This document shows positions 34,907 to 45,716 of a stretch of DNA of 64,000 nt, one piece after another. Origin of the DNA: Asterias amurensis. Lineage: Eukaryota > Echinodermata > Asteroidea > Forcipulatida > Asteriidae. The stretch's first letter is position 1. Each line of letters starts with the position of its first letter. Position numbers and translations under genes: made by a program. The stretch lies in contig NC_092656.1 in the NCBI RefSeq assembly GCF_032118995.1, positions 14,280,194-14,344,193 of the forward strand, in the 5' to 3' direction. The notes beneath the pieces are model-generated. The model was not told the origin of the DNA and searched no databases. It was given only the letters and a program-made list of their open reading frames with translations.

Positions 34907-35119
34907 AATAATAATAATAATAATAATAATTGTGGCTTCTTATATAGCGCACATGTCCGTCACTCAGTGACGCTCCTGGCGCTGTAACACAGTATTTCCT
35001 GCAAGATGTGGGACTGTTTTTGAATTATGAGACCTAATTCTTATAGCACCATGTAATGTTTTACAAGGTGCTGTGGCGCAATTTGCTGCCGATCGGACCA
35101 GGAACACCGGGGCGAACCC
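34907..35119 (+). mobile_element. SINE-like insertion with CTTAT duplication
   Basis: Absent from X2 at the matching place, where TTCTTAT continues directly to GATCGCAACG. CTTAT borders both sides here (34,902-34,906 and 35,120-35,124). The head is (ATA)n and the body carries GGAACACCGGGGCGAAC as at 18.8 kb. Confidence 0.7.
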
Positions 35120-35479
35120 CTTATGAATGCAACGTTCCGATATTATGCTCTGTTTTGTTTCATGGCTTCTAATTTCTTTTTGTCAGGAGTTTTCAGGTAA
35201 TAAAAAAAAGATTGATGATGTCAAAACGTAGGAATACCGCATTTTGTTATATTGACAGTGTTATTGTGTGAGAATAGCTTAAAAAATGTTTTATGAAGAA
35301 GAAAAAAAAAGGATTACAAAAAACGGAGCCCCCGATCAAGAAAAGAACAGGTGAATAAGATTTTTTTATAAAAGGTTGGAACAAAAATAATGATAAAACA
35401 AAATTCCCTCAAAGCATAATTGTTTTTTTAATTCTGGGTGGATGAAGTGTTATTTTTGAGATTGTTTAGGTATTATTTG

Positions 35480-35783
35480 GTTACGTTGCAAGCTATGCAT
35501 CTTCGCTTACGTTCCTTCAAGTTACGCTATAATATCAAAAGGTACGTCTTCAAGCCCGAGTCAAGCTACGCTTACGTTTACGTAACAAAATACCCAGCTA
35601 CGCTTACCTTCCAAGATATGCTTACGTTCCAATTGCTACGCTTACATTCCAAGTTTTGCTTGCGTTCCTTCAAGTTATGCTATAATACAAAAGGTACGCT
35701 TTCAATCCTGAGTCAAGCTACGCTTACGTTCCATTCGCAGCTACTTTTTTGTTCCAAGATACCCTGCTACGCTTACGTTCCAA
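35480..35783 (+). repeat. Tandem units TACGCTTACGTTCC in X1, left block
   Basis: Irregular repeats of TACGCTTACGTTCCAAGATA, AAGTTACGCTATAAT and AAAGGTACGCTTTCAATCC. They continue at 39,184 beyond the inserted retroelements and occur inverted in X2. Confidence 0.8.
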
Positions 35784-35788
35784 GATAT

Positions 35789-36116
35789 TGTAACGTCGAC
35801 TCGAGCGGTCTAAAGTCTTCGCTGCAGCTAACAAATAACAATAACGGACACAAAAAACTGTTTTGAAGCAAAATGTCTCGTTGATAATGATAATGGTTTA
35901 TTTTGATTCCTTCTGTCTCGTTGATTCAACTCCTTTTAATGATTCGGTCCATTTCTCTCATTTTAATAACACAAATCAAGCCCTGGGTTCGCAATTACTG
36001 ACCTGTTCTCTACAAACGCTCCTTCCTCACAGCCCGCCAAATCACTTCTAACAAACGCAGCCTAAAAATGCCCACTGCTACGGCCTGTGGTCAGCACATG
36101 TTGTCCATGTGATCCC
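35789..36116 (-). repeat. 3' LTR remnant of nested Gypsy element
   Basis: Matches the first about 330 bp of 38,736-39,178 with a small indel, then identity stops abruptly. Confidence 0.75.
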
Positions 36117-36239
36117 TTGGTCTTGGTCTTGGATCTTGATTAGTCGTGAGTTTTGGGCCCAGCAGAAACGGACTTCATGGCATTTAGCGGAGACAAGCCG
36201 ATGATGAGTACTTCATAAAAGCACGAGGGCAAAACAATA

Positions 36240-36823
36240 ACTTATACAGGTTTGCTGCAGGGGTCCAGCGGCCACTGGTACGGGCAAAGACTCAAGGTTT
36301 CTTTGAAGGTCTTTGGCATTCTTCATGGCTAGCTCCATGGCTTGTGAAATTTCTCACGCTTTCTTGAATTTAAGGGAGGGCTCTGATAACAGCCTTCGTT
36401 GCACTCGTTCATCCTTTAAGCCACATACTAAGCGATCACGCAACATATCCTCTATAGTGCAGACCCATACTCACAGTGTCGTGCGTAATTCAGCAACAAA
36501 TTCTGCAGTTGTCTCTCCTTGTTGCTGAATGCGTGTGATAAACTTATAACGCTGAACGATTACCGGGGTAGTGGGTTGAAATGATCCTTAGCAATCGATA
36601 TCAGTTCATCAAAAGTCTTTTCTCCTGGTTTTGCTGGTGCTACAAGGCTTGATATCAACTTGTATGTGTCAGCACCACAAACACTTAACAAAATAGCTCT
36701 CTGTATACCAGCATCCTCTACATCGTTTGCTTCAAAAAACTGCTTCAATCGTTCCACATACAGAGGCCATGCTTCACTGTCCTTTTCATCTTGAAATTCA
36801 CCGATATTCCTACAGGTGTTCAT
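36240..36823 (-). pseudogene. Gag pseudogene of second Gypsy element
   Basis: It starts M-N-T at 36,823 and encodes W-P-L-Y-V-E-R-L-K-Q-F-F-E-A-N and A-I-L-L-S-V-C-G-A, typical of a common metazoan Gypsy Gag. After 36,560 the match continues in another frame (Q-Q-Q-G-E-T-T-A-E-F-V, then L-R-D-R-L-V-C-G) with in-frame stops. The protease and polymerase part is missing. Confidence 0.75.
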
Positions 36824-36882
36824 ACTGAGATTTCTTCTGGATGTTCTCCCTGTTTAGCAGGATCCCATCATCGTCGCCAAAA

Positions 36883-37038
36883 TGTAGTAACTTCAAATAC
36901 TGACTTTAACTCACTGGATTAGGTTAACGAACCATGTGTACATGACTTTAATAAACAACAAGATCGATGCCAACTAAACTACAAAACACCCTTTCTACAA
37001 CCAGTCAATAGAGGGCGCTAACACAATAATCAACTACA
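36883..37038 (-). repeat. LTR (156 bp) of second Gypsy element
   Basis: On the - strand it starts TGTAGTTGATTATTG and ends TTACTACA, followed by TTTTGGCGACGATGATGGGA, a primer-binding-like site, and then by the Gag start. It interrupts the Gag frame of the first element at 37,039. Confidence 0.7.
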
Positions 37039-38299
37039 GGTTATCACAGTCTATCAGTCTTCTTTTCTCCTCTGCCACAAGGCTCTCTGATGGCTTCTGC
37101 TGGCGACGATTTTTCAATGTGGCCCTGATCAAGTCCTTCCCCCGGAAGGATCCAAGAGACATTCTAGAGCCTTGATTGGTTGCTCGTAGTCCTTTCCGTC
37201 GGCTTAGACTACCCAGGGTTAGTTGTGCCGACCCCATCAAAATTACGGCTTGGTACTGAGATATGCTTTTGTCATCCCAACCATCTCTATTGGCACACAT
37301 CTCAAAGTGCTTCAGGTAGGGTTTCCACTGTCTCTTCCCGTCGTAGCGGTCGGGCTTGATGGTGGGACTCTCCATTTCCCCCTTTTGCCGTTTCATCTGA
37401 AGCTCTTTACACTTCTCTTCTCTGTCTGTTATCCACACTATTGACTTATTGTGGCTGCTCTGTTTTACCACTTTTGGTTCATTTTGGGTCCTATCTATTG
37501 GAACCTCTGCCACTGGAGTAGACAACCCGGTTGTGTTGCCTTCGTCAATCCCTTCTCTCAATGGTAGGCCACTTTTAACAGAGACGGTGGCTTGATTGGA
37601 GTCATGATTTCCCCCTGTCTTGCCTGACAAACAGTCCACTGGATCAGCTTGCCCAGTCCCTGTCCAATCTTTGTCATCGCGTGTCATCTGACCGAAATGT
37701 CTAGTTTCATCTGTCATTGGAAACACTGCCCTATCCCCATCATCAGGTGGTTGATGTCCAGCCCCATGAGCTCTCTGTGTTGGGCTACTCTCCCTCTGGT
37801 CTTCTTCAATCCACACATACAGGGAGGGCCCTTGAACTACCCGCAAGGTCTCGTTCTGGCCATAACTCCCTGCGCATTCCGTCTGCGTCCCATGTCTGGG
37901 GTTCACTCCCTGAGAATCCCATTCCAGAGTCGTGTCTTTTCGTTGGGGATTCCCATCCATGTGCTGACTTGATGGACCTTCATTTTCATCTCGTCAATTA
38001 GTCGGTGCCACACATTCATTTACACTTTGGGCTGGATCGTTGTTTATAGCAGGGGTATACGCTACATCCTTGCTGGTATTTGAATCCCCGGAAACCCTAT
38101 TTGCACCTACGTCGGGCTCATTTAGTTTTTGTCTTGAAGACATGTCATTGAACTGCCTTACATTGTGCCTTAAACTCTGTGACAACAGTTCAATCTCGGT
38201 GGAAATCCATTCATACTCTCTCTCCAAGGCATGATACAGTTCAACTTTACTCAAATTGGAGTATCTTGGAGCAACCCCGAATGTATTTGCCCTATCCAT
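37034..38299 (-). pseudogene. Gag region of first Gypsy element, truncated
   Basis: Two successive open stretches (38,299-37,994 and 37,960-37,034) follow the LTR and primer site. The second contains K-P-D-R-Y-D-G and W-K-P-Y-L-K-H-F-E-M, a Gag capsid signature, and later K-N-R-R-Q-Q-K. It ends where the second element's LTR begins. A frame change between the stretches and loss of pol make it non-functional. Confidence 0.65.
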
Positions 38300-38349
38300 T
38301 GTAGAATGCTCAATGAAACGTTTGAAAAACTATTAAAAACCTCTGGTTT

Positions 38350-38515
38350 CTCCGGGCGGTTCTAAATCTGTCTCCGGGCAGCTCAAAGTCTGTCTCCGGG
38401 CGGCTCTACGTCTGGCTCCGGGCGGCTCTACGTATTTATCCGGTCGGATCTCCGGCCGGCGGCTCCGGGTGGCTCTCCGGGCGGCTCTCCGGGCGGCTCT
38501 CCGAGCGTCTTTGGT
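38350..38515 (+). repeat. GC-rich tandem repeat CTCCGGGCGG
   Basis: About ten imperfect copies of TCTCCGGGCGGCTCTACG lie in the leader of the first Gypsy element. Confidence 0.7.
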
Positions 38516-38735
38516 TATTTACAAGTGCCTCGGTTTACACCACTAGTAATTTTTAGAGACTTTCAGTCGCCGTCTTTCTCTCCGGGCTCGGTATACACCA
38601 CTGCCGGTTTTGACGACTCTCCGTCCCCGTAGATTTCCCTCCCGGCTCGGTATAAACCACTACCGGTTTTTATTTCATCTAGTTAAACTCCTAATGTGCC
38701 CTACCTGTGAGCTAAAATCCCACCGCTGCCACCAA

Positions 38736-39178
38736 TGTAACGTCGACTCGAGCGGTCTTAAGTCTTCGCTGCAGCTAACAAATAACAATAACGGACACAA
38801 AACAAGAAATAACTGTTTTGAAGCAAAATTTCTCGTTGATAAGGATAACGGTTTATTTTGAGTCCTTCTCTTTTGTTGTTTCAACTTCTTTTAATGATTC
38901 TGTCCACTTCTCTCATTTTAATAACACAAATCAAGCCCTGGGCTCGCAATTACTGACCTGTTCTCTACAAACGCTACTTCCTCACAGCCCGCCAAATCAC
39001 TTCTAACAAACGCAGCCTTAAAATGCCCACTGCTACGGCCTGTGGTCAGCACATGCTGTCCATGTGATCCCCATGCGGGGATCACGCGCCGTGCACACAC
39101 CGTTCATGTGCCCGGCACCGCTGGTGATGGCTCTGGAACTAGGTCAGCAATTGCGTCCCCATGCGACTGTTTCGCCAC
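38736..39178 (-). repeat. 5' LTR of nested Gypsy element (443 bp)
   Basis: On the - strand it ends CGACGTTACA beside a primer-binding-like site. The other end is set by the GATAT duplication; it lacks a perfect TG start there, so the end may be one base off. Confidence 0.7.
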
Positions 39179-39183
39179 GATAT

Positions 39184-39655
39184 GCTTACGTTCCAAAAGA
39201 TTTAGGTTACATTCTAAGCTACAAAGCTACTCAGCTACGCTTACATTACAAGATACTCTTACGTTTCTTCAAGTTACGCTATAATAACAAAAGGTATACG
39301 CTTTCAATCCTGAGTCAAGTTACGCTTACGTTCCATACGCAGCTACGTTTACGCTCCAAGATACCCAGCTACACTTATGTTCCAAGATAAGCTTCATTAC
39401 AAACTTTCTAAGTTACACAGCTACTCAGCTACGCTTACATAACAAGATACTCTTACTTTCCATCAAGTTACGCTATAATAACAAAAGGTACGCTTTTAAT
39501 CCTGTGTCAAGTTACGCTTACGTTCCATACGCTTATACAACCCAAGATATGTTTAGGTTCCAGTTACGCTATAATCAAATAGTACGCTTTCAATCCCGAG
39601 TCAAGCTAGGCTTACGTTTCAAGATTTGCAGCTACGCTTACGTTTCAAAATACAT
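39184..39655 (+). repeat. Tandem units TACGCTTACGTTCC in X1, right block
   Basis: Continuation of the array split by the retroelement nest. Confidence 0.8.
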
Positions 39656-40070
39656 TCTCACAAGGTCGCTTTCGAATCCCTCAAGATTCCCTCCCCTCCC
39701 CGCCCCCCCCTCCCCCGAGATTAAAAAATATTTCACTGTGAATAACAGGGCCCATTGATCAGTTTCATCTGTTTAGCAGAAAATACTGCTTACAAAATTT
39801 CTTTACTATTTAAAAATTTAGTCGGGCACCAGCCAAAACTTCACAACATTTCAAATTTAATTAAAATTTGGCTGGTAATCAGTTTCTGCTATGCAATACT
39901 ATTTTGTGCTAAGCAATTTTTTGGGGCCACTACAGTAATGAAATTGGGCCCGCAACGCCATGGCACGATCGCATTCCAAACTGCATCATGGCTATGACAA
40001 TCTTTGGATGTACGTCAAAATACAAACTACCTCCATCGTCGAAGGATTTGCCTTACCCGTATAATTATTA

Positions 40071-40346
40071 AAGGAAGACGTCCTTTGCTTCGAAATTGCG
40101 TGGTTTCCTGTTACTCTGCGAACTAACACGGTCGGCCATTTATTGGAGTCAAAAATTTGACTCCCATAAACAGACGACCGGGTAAGTCGACGAGGTAAAA
40201 GGAAAACCACGCAATTTCGAGTGATACTTGCGTGGATCATTATATTCTACTTTTAAAGTATCTTTCTAATCATATGCATTCTATAACAAACGGTTACATA
40301 CACTTTTTAAAGACCAACTCGACCGATCCAAGGCAACGTGTTCCTT
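40071..40346. mobile_element. MITE family C, 5'-altered copy in X1
   Basis: The right half matches the copy at 26.2-26.6 kb, including CCAAGGCAACGTGTTCCTTT. X2 lacks it at the matching position. Confidence 0.75.
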
Positions 40347-40649
40347 TAATGCTGGTTATTTATAATACATGGATAGACTGGATCCTTATGCTGCGTCATA
40401 GTAAAACGTTGCTATAAACAAAGCACCAGTCTACTTACAACGTTTTGCGACAATGTCACGGAGATTTTACAGTTGCAACGGCTGTAAACACGTTTACGCA
40501 GGCCTTTTACCGCATTGTTTTTTTTTAATCATTTTTCGCTAGTTACGTGGCATTTTGATGATGTTTTTTTTACAGCAACCATCTATAAAAACATTATTTA
40601 TGATTCTACATCCCTAAATTGCGTAAACGGTGAGCCGGTATGCCCCTTT

Positions 40650-41015
40650 AAAGGGTATAAAAATGTTTTGGCCCAGTTTCAGCGAGTACCAACGTATGTG
40701 TGTCTCCGTATCGTGTATACCTCTCAAACATAGTAGCCATTGCTTTGTTTTCTCGGAGAAATGACTTCAAATATTAAATTTCTAAGGGGATTTTACATCC
40801 GAGTTTTGCTTCTTAAACAGCCCTTGACTTATCTGAGAAAATCGGAATATGCATTCAGCCCCTTACATACTTATTAGGTAGGGTTAGGGGGTGCATTTGG
40901 GGCATGCATTACTCGCGAGACAAACATGAAGACATACATGTAATAATCAATATAAAAAAAATCCCCAAGGCATAAAAGATGGGGGTGGTCTATAGAAGTC
41001 TACCCTAAATAGTTA
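40650..41015. other. No gene seen
   Basis: Sequence between X1 and a family A copy. Nothing was recognised. Confidence 0.35.
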
Positions 41016-41404
41016 AAGGCACTGAATACGTTTGGTACTTCTCAAAGACCAGTATTCTCACTTGGTGTATCCCAATAAATGCATAAAATAACAAACCTGT
41101 GAACATTTTGACTCATGAATTGGCCATTGGTCATTGAATTGCCAGAAAATACTGAAAGAAAAAACACGCTTGATGTACATTTAGTGTGCTTTCAGATAGT
41201 ATATAAATAAAAGACTTCTGGCCAGAAGTATTCTACTATTTTAGTGAGAACTTTGTCAAAAACGGTGTTTGTCAAAAACTGTGTTTCTTCAGAGAAAGCC
41301 GTTTCTCACAATGTTTTATATCAACAGCTCTCCGTTGCTCGTTACCAAGTAAGTTAATTTCTTTCTAATTTATATTTTCATAATTTACTAAACGTTAGAG
41401 TGCC
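41016..41404 (-). mobile_element. MITE family A, diverged
   Basis: Both ends and the CTTGGTGTAT, GTGCTTTCAGAT and GCCGTTTCTCACAATG blocks are recognisable. Confidence 0.65.
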
Positions 41405-42381
41405 TTTAACAAGAAAGTGCTCACCATAAATAAATAAATAAATAAAAAGCGCGAAATTTACATAGAATTGCAGAAGTGAATCAGTGGCGTAACTAGACAT
41501 TTTCATTTGGCGGGGCAAGTGGGGGCAAAGATTAAATTTGGGGGGCCAAAGAAGTGCAAGATTATTATTAAATATGTTAACTGATATATAGTTGATACAC
41601 ACCAATGCAGTTCTAAAACAGTCTATAGTCAGCATGTAACAAACGATTGCGAAAACAACAAAATCTTAGAGAACATGTCATTTTGTATAAGATAAAACTT
41701 TTTGACTGTATAAAAGGATTAAATTACCAACTGTGGTCAACAAGTACCAATTTAGAGTTGTACAAGGTATTCTCAACTAGGCTTTGTGGGTGTGTAAATA
41801 CCCAAAACATAATAATATTAGGCCAAGTAAAAATAGAAAAATAGAAATGTTTAGCGTCCCCGCCCGCTTCCTTTTTACAGGACACCTCTTTTTTTTCTTA
41901 AGTTTTTTATGCACATTTTTTTTTCTTTTTTTTTTTGAAAAAGGGTTATTTTAAATGATCTCAGAAAAAAAAAAAAAAAAAAAAAATCTGAATGTCTTGT
42001 CTGAATGCCTTGACCAAACTGTTTCATTAATGTTTTGTGTATTTCAGCAGCAGAAAAAAACCAGTTGATATTTGACATTCATGGCGACCATCTTGAAATA
42101 AATAATAAAAAGCCCCTCCTCCTTCCTTATTTTTGAGAAACCCAGACACTAAACATGTTTCTTTTTTTACTCGGCCTTATTGTAACAAGTGTAAGCCAAA
42201 AATACAGGATCGAAATTGTGGGTGTTTAATAATCACATTTTAGTTACGAAACGGATATTTAAAAATAATAGGCCTACCTCTCAATTGCACCGCTTGCTTC
42301 AAAGGAGAAGAAATGGTCTAAGCAACCTTTTTCGCTGGCCATTTTTGTGCTGTAGTAAATTTCTCTGTAGTGCATCTGACC

Positions 42382-42409
42382 ATGGAGGTAGAAATTTCTA
42401 CCTCCATGA
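42382..42409. repeat. Perfect 28-bp palindrome
   Basis: CATGGAGGTAGAAA followed by its exact inverse, without a loop. Confidence 0.8.
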
Positions 42410-42649
42410 TCTGACTTTGTGTTTACGGAGCTATTGGTCTGCGTTCAGACCACCACGTATTTAACAGAACTTTGTCACATCCTGCGCTCTCTGTAACCGC
42501 AAAACCACAACAAACATTTACCGCCAATACGATCGCGCGCGCGTTTCCACGCATTTTTCATGTTATAGTCCACATAGGGCCTACTGATAATGAATAAAGG
42601 TTTTCCGTTTTACAGGCCTATAAGAATATACTTATCTCTGATTTCATAT

Positions 42650-42735
42650 GGGGGGGGCAAGAGGGGGGGCAAGGGTTCTAAACGGGGGGGGGGGGGGGGG
42701 GGCGCCGGCCCCCCTGCCCCCCCCCCCCCCCCCCT
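42650..42735. repeat. G-run facing C-run
   Basis: Runs of 7, 7 and about 19 G are followed by GCGCCGGCC and about 20 C with one break. It can form a hairpin or quadruplexes and marks the right end of the hAT-like element. Confidence 0.85.
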
Positions 42736-42750
42736 CTGGTTACCCCACTG

Positions 42751-43507
42751 CATTGAATTACCTTGTTGGAAACTAGACTACAATGAATTCACACCAGTGA
42801 CTGAATTTGATGAACCAGAGTTCATTTCCTAACGTTTGAGGGCGATAGTCAAAATCATGTCTAAGTAACCGGGCGAAGAGTGTTGATTTCTCACATGGGT
42901 ATTCCCCGTTATGTGTAGGTGGATAAGGCTGAAGTCATCAAGCCAGGACATATCCAAAAATCTGTGTTATAGGAGGACGGCATCAACAGTTTCCAAGATT
43001 CCCCTCGAACGTCCCTCGAATTCCTTGAAGAAGCGAACTCACACTGAACATCGATAAAAGGTAAAGGAATACTTTTTTGCATTCTAGGGTTTAATGTTGT
43101 CGTTCTGCTTTTGTTATACACGCTCGTGATGTGTATTGTTGGCTTACTGACCGGTTTTCTATTGGAAACTACATTATGTTTGGAGTGTGAATGCTTGTAG
43201 ATGAAATATTCAATCATAGTTGGGCTGAAAATAATTTGAGTAACAAGGTAAAATAACATTAATAAGATAAATCAAAGAGGGAGGGAGCATGCAATTGGAC
43301 GAGTAAGTTTTAAAATGCAATAAACTAATTTTAATGTAACAATTGTGTTGAAGTATTTACTTTCGATGTGTTGCATTATATTGGCCCTACTGCGAGACAC
43401 TGCAGACGAGATTTAATGAAACAACAAACCTTTCAAGGGAAGTTATTCCCCACTAGTATTTTAAACTATGTTGGCCCTTATATGTAAATCTGGGAACTAA
43501 CAATTTT
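42751..43507. other. No gene seen
   Basis: An open stretch of 116 codons on the - strand (42,909-43,259) lacks family features or splice support. Confidence 0.35.
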
Positions 43508-43860
43508 AAAGGCACTGATAGACACTACTGGAATAACTCAAAAAAATTGTTAGCATAAAAACGTACTTGTTAACGATCAATGGAGAGCTGTTGTAATAAA
43601 CATTGTGAGAAACGGCTCCCTCTGAATTAAAGTAAGAAAGAAGTAATTATCCACTAAAATAGTTAAATTGTGTCAAAATCAAGCATCTGAAAGCACACAA
43701 CTTCGTGTGACAAGGGTGTTTTTTCTTCCATTAATATCTCGCAATTTCGACGACCAATTGAGTTCAAATTTTTACAGGTTTGTAATTTTGTGCGTATGTT
43801 GAGATAAACCAAGTGTGAAGACTGGTCTTTGACAATATTACCAGAGGTGTCAAGTGTTTT
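43508..43860 (+). mobile_element. MITE family A
   Basis: Full-length but diverged, with AAAGGCACTGATAGACACTA at the left and GGTGTCAAGTGTTTT at the right. Confidence 0.75.
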
Positions 43861-44211
43861 TAAAAATCATTATGTCAGTTAAAATCTATTAATACATGTT
43901 TCGTTCCTCTATAATACCATGCATTCTCTGGATCCCGCCGTACCGATTTCAATGTATGAAGTAGGCAGTAATAGTTTTTACAAATAGCCTGAAATGGGGA
44001 GTGATGATGATTGTAATAGCCCCGTTTCCGCCCCACACAGTACACAGTATTGTCATGATAATTCATACGACAATGATATTGGGACATTTCTCATTCGGGA
44101 ATATCCCTACTGTGTCGCAACACTATGCAAGTGTATTTTAAAGGTGCTTGGCCCGATTTTTTTGTTTTTAACAGTTTTTCTTATACTGCACTTAAAGCTC
44201 CTTGGCATTTA

Positions 44212-44958
44212 GTTCGTGGAATATATCTGAAGCAGTACGCGGATATACAGGTCTGCAAAATGAGTTAGGTCATGTCAGTTCAGGACAGAAGCAGTACGCG
44301 GATTACGCAGGCCTGCAAGATGGGTCAAGTCATGTCAGTTCAGGTTTGAAGCAGTACGTGGATATACAGGTCTGCAAAATGAGTTAGGTAATGTCAGTTC
44401 AGCTAGGTCCGAAGCAGTTTGCAGAGTACGCAGGTCTGCAAGATGGGTCAGGTCATGTCAGTTCAGGTCTGAAGCAGTACGCGGATATACAGGTCTGCAA
44501 AATGAGTATATAGGTCATGTCAGTTCAGGTCTGAAGCAGTACGCAGAGTACGCAGGTCTGCAAGATGGGTCAGGTCATGTCAGTTCTGGTCTGAAGCAGT
44601 ACGCAGAATACGCAGGTCTGCAAGATGGGTCAGGTCATGTCAGTTAAGGTTTAGAAGCAGTACACAGAATATGCATGTCTGCAAGATGGGTCAGGTCATG
44701 TCAGTTCTGGTCTGAAGCAGTATGCAGAATACGCAGGTCTGCAAGATGGGTCAGGTTATGTCAGTTCAGGTTTAGAAGCAGTATGCAGAATACGCAGGTC
44801 TGCAAGATGGGTCAGGTCATGTCAGTTCTGGTCTGAAGCAGTACGCAGAATACGCAGGTCTGCAAGATGGGTCAGGTCGTGTCAATTCAGGTTTAGAAGC
44901 AGTGCGCAGAATACGCAGGTCTACAAGATGAGTCAGGTCATGTCAGTACAGGTCTGAA
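44212..44958 (+). repeat. 60-bp satellite, about 12 copies
   Basis: The unit reads GAAGCAGTACGCAGAATACG, CAGGTCTGCAAGATGGGTCA, GGTCATGTCAGTTCTGGTCT. Some units are 61-62 bp (GGTTTAGA variant). The last unit runs straight into the LINE remnant. Confidence 0.9.
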
Positions 44959-44968
44959 GCAGTAGTAG

Positions 44969-45714
44969 TTGAGCGAGAGGATGTCTTCAGCCGACGAATT
45001 CTCGGGAAACTCTGATGGTCGTCTTCCACGCATTCCGGTCCAGCATCAGCGTCTTCCACACATTCCGGTCCAGCATCAGCGTCCTAAGCTCAGTTGTTTC
45101 CTGTTGCGTTGTTTCCTTCTTCAGCTGATCTACGAAATGTTATTCTCTACGGTAGTGTGTCCCCCTGCAGTACTCCCGCCTTGATTTCAAAGAGGTATGT
45201 GGTACCATCTGGGGTGACGCCCTTAGCCTACGTCTTGTTGTAGCTTGCAATGATTGCCATGACTACCTTCTCTGGAACACCATATGCTCGAAGAATCTCA
45301 ATGAGCTTGTATCGGTGCATAGTGTCAAAGGCTTTCTTGATGTTGATGAAGGTGATGATACACGACATGTTTCTGTCCCTGACGCCTTTTCTAACCATTC
45401 TTCGAGTTTCTCAGAAGCGGATCAAGCACAGGGCGTATGCGATTCAGAATCATACGGTTGTATGTCTTTAAGACAAGAGAGGACAGACTGATCCCCAGAC
45501 TGATCCCCTGCCGGTAGTTCTGGTTTAGAGAGGTCACCTGATTTGGGTAGTGGTGTGATGTGAAGAAAACCCACTTCTCAGGTAGCTCTCCCAACTCATA
45601 GGTTTTGATGAGCGCCAGAACTGTGTTGTCCAGTGGGATAAACTTGAGTAGCTCGGGTGTTGCACCGTCCTCTTGATGCTTGACTTGACCTTCTGGTACT
45701 CCTTTAAAGGGACA
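44969..45714 (-). pseudogene. LINE reverse-transcriptase pseudogene, downstream part
   Basis: On the - strand, frames encode E-Y-Q-K-V-K-S-S-I-K, P-E-L-L-K-F-I-P-L-D, Y-E-L-G-E-L-P-E-K-W, then S-L-V-L-K-T-Y-N-R-M-I-L-N-R, N-M-S-C-I-I-T-F-I-N-I-K-K-A-F-D and V-L-Q-G-D-T-L. This is the order of a non-LTR retrotransposon polymerase. Several frame shifts and stops show it is dead. The upstream part lies beyond X2. Confidence 0.75.
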
Positions 45715-45716
45715 CA

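Larger units (their letters stand above)
35789..39178 (-). mobile_element. Degenerate Gypsy-type element nested in X1
   Basis: The direct repeats 35,789-36,116 and 38,736-39,178 both start TGTAACGTCGACTCGAGCGG. GATAT at 35,784-35,788 and 39,179-39,183 is the target duplication. On the - strand, TTGGTGGCAGCGGTGGG follows the LTR as a primer-binding-like site. The left LTR is cut at about 36,116, where a second element's remnant begins, so the nest is deleted and non-autonomous. Confidence 0.75.
34286..40648 (+). mobile_element. Large terminal-inverted-repeat element X, copy X1 with nested insertions
   Basis: It starts AAGGGGCACACCGGCT and ends AGCCGGTATGCCCCTT, with TA on both sides. The left-end sequence GAATTGGGCAATTTGGGC and right-end sequence TCACCGTTTACGCAATTT (inverse) recur at the ends of X2 in opposite orientation. 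Net length without nested insertions is about 2.5 kb. The interior holds arrays of TACGCTTACGTTCCAAGAT-like units. No transposase was seen, so it looks non-autonomous. Confidence 0.7.
41482..42750. mobile_element. hAT-like non-autonomous element
   Basis: CAGTGGCGTAACTAGA at the left and the inverse of CAGTGGGGTAACCAGAG at the right are hAT-style termini, followed inward by G-rich or C-rich tracts. Flanks AAGTGAAT and CATTGAAT resemble an 8-bp duplication with mismatches. There is no transposase; the interior is AT-rich. Confidence 0.6.

Noticed and set aside
35438..35866. 142-codon frame rich in S-Y-A-Y-V
   Set aside because: Produced by the TACGCTTACGTTCC array of element X.
44212..44958. 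CRISPR-like array
   Set aside because: Units are contiguous 60-mers without unique spacers, in an animal genome.
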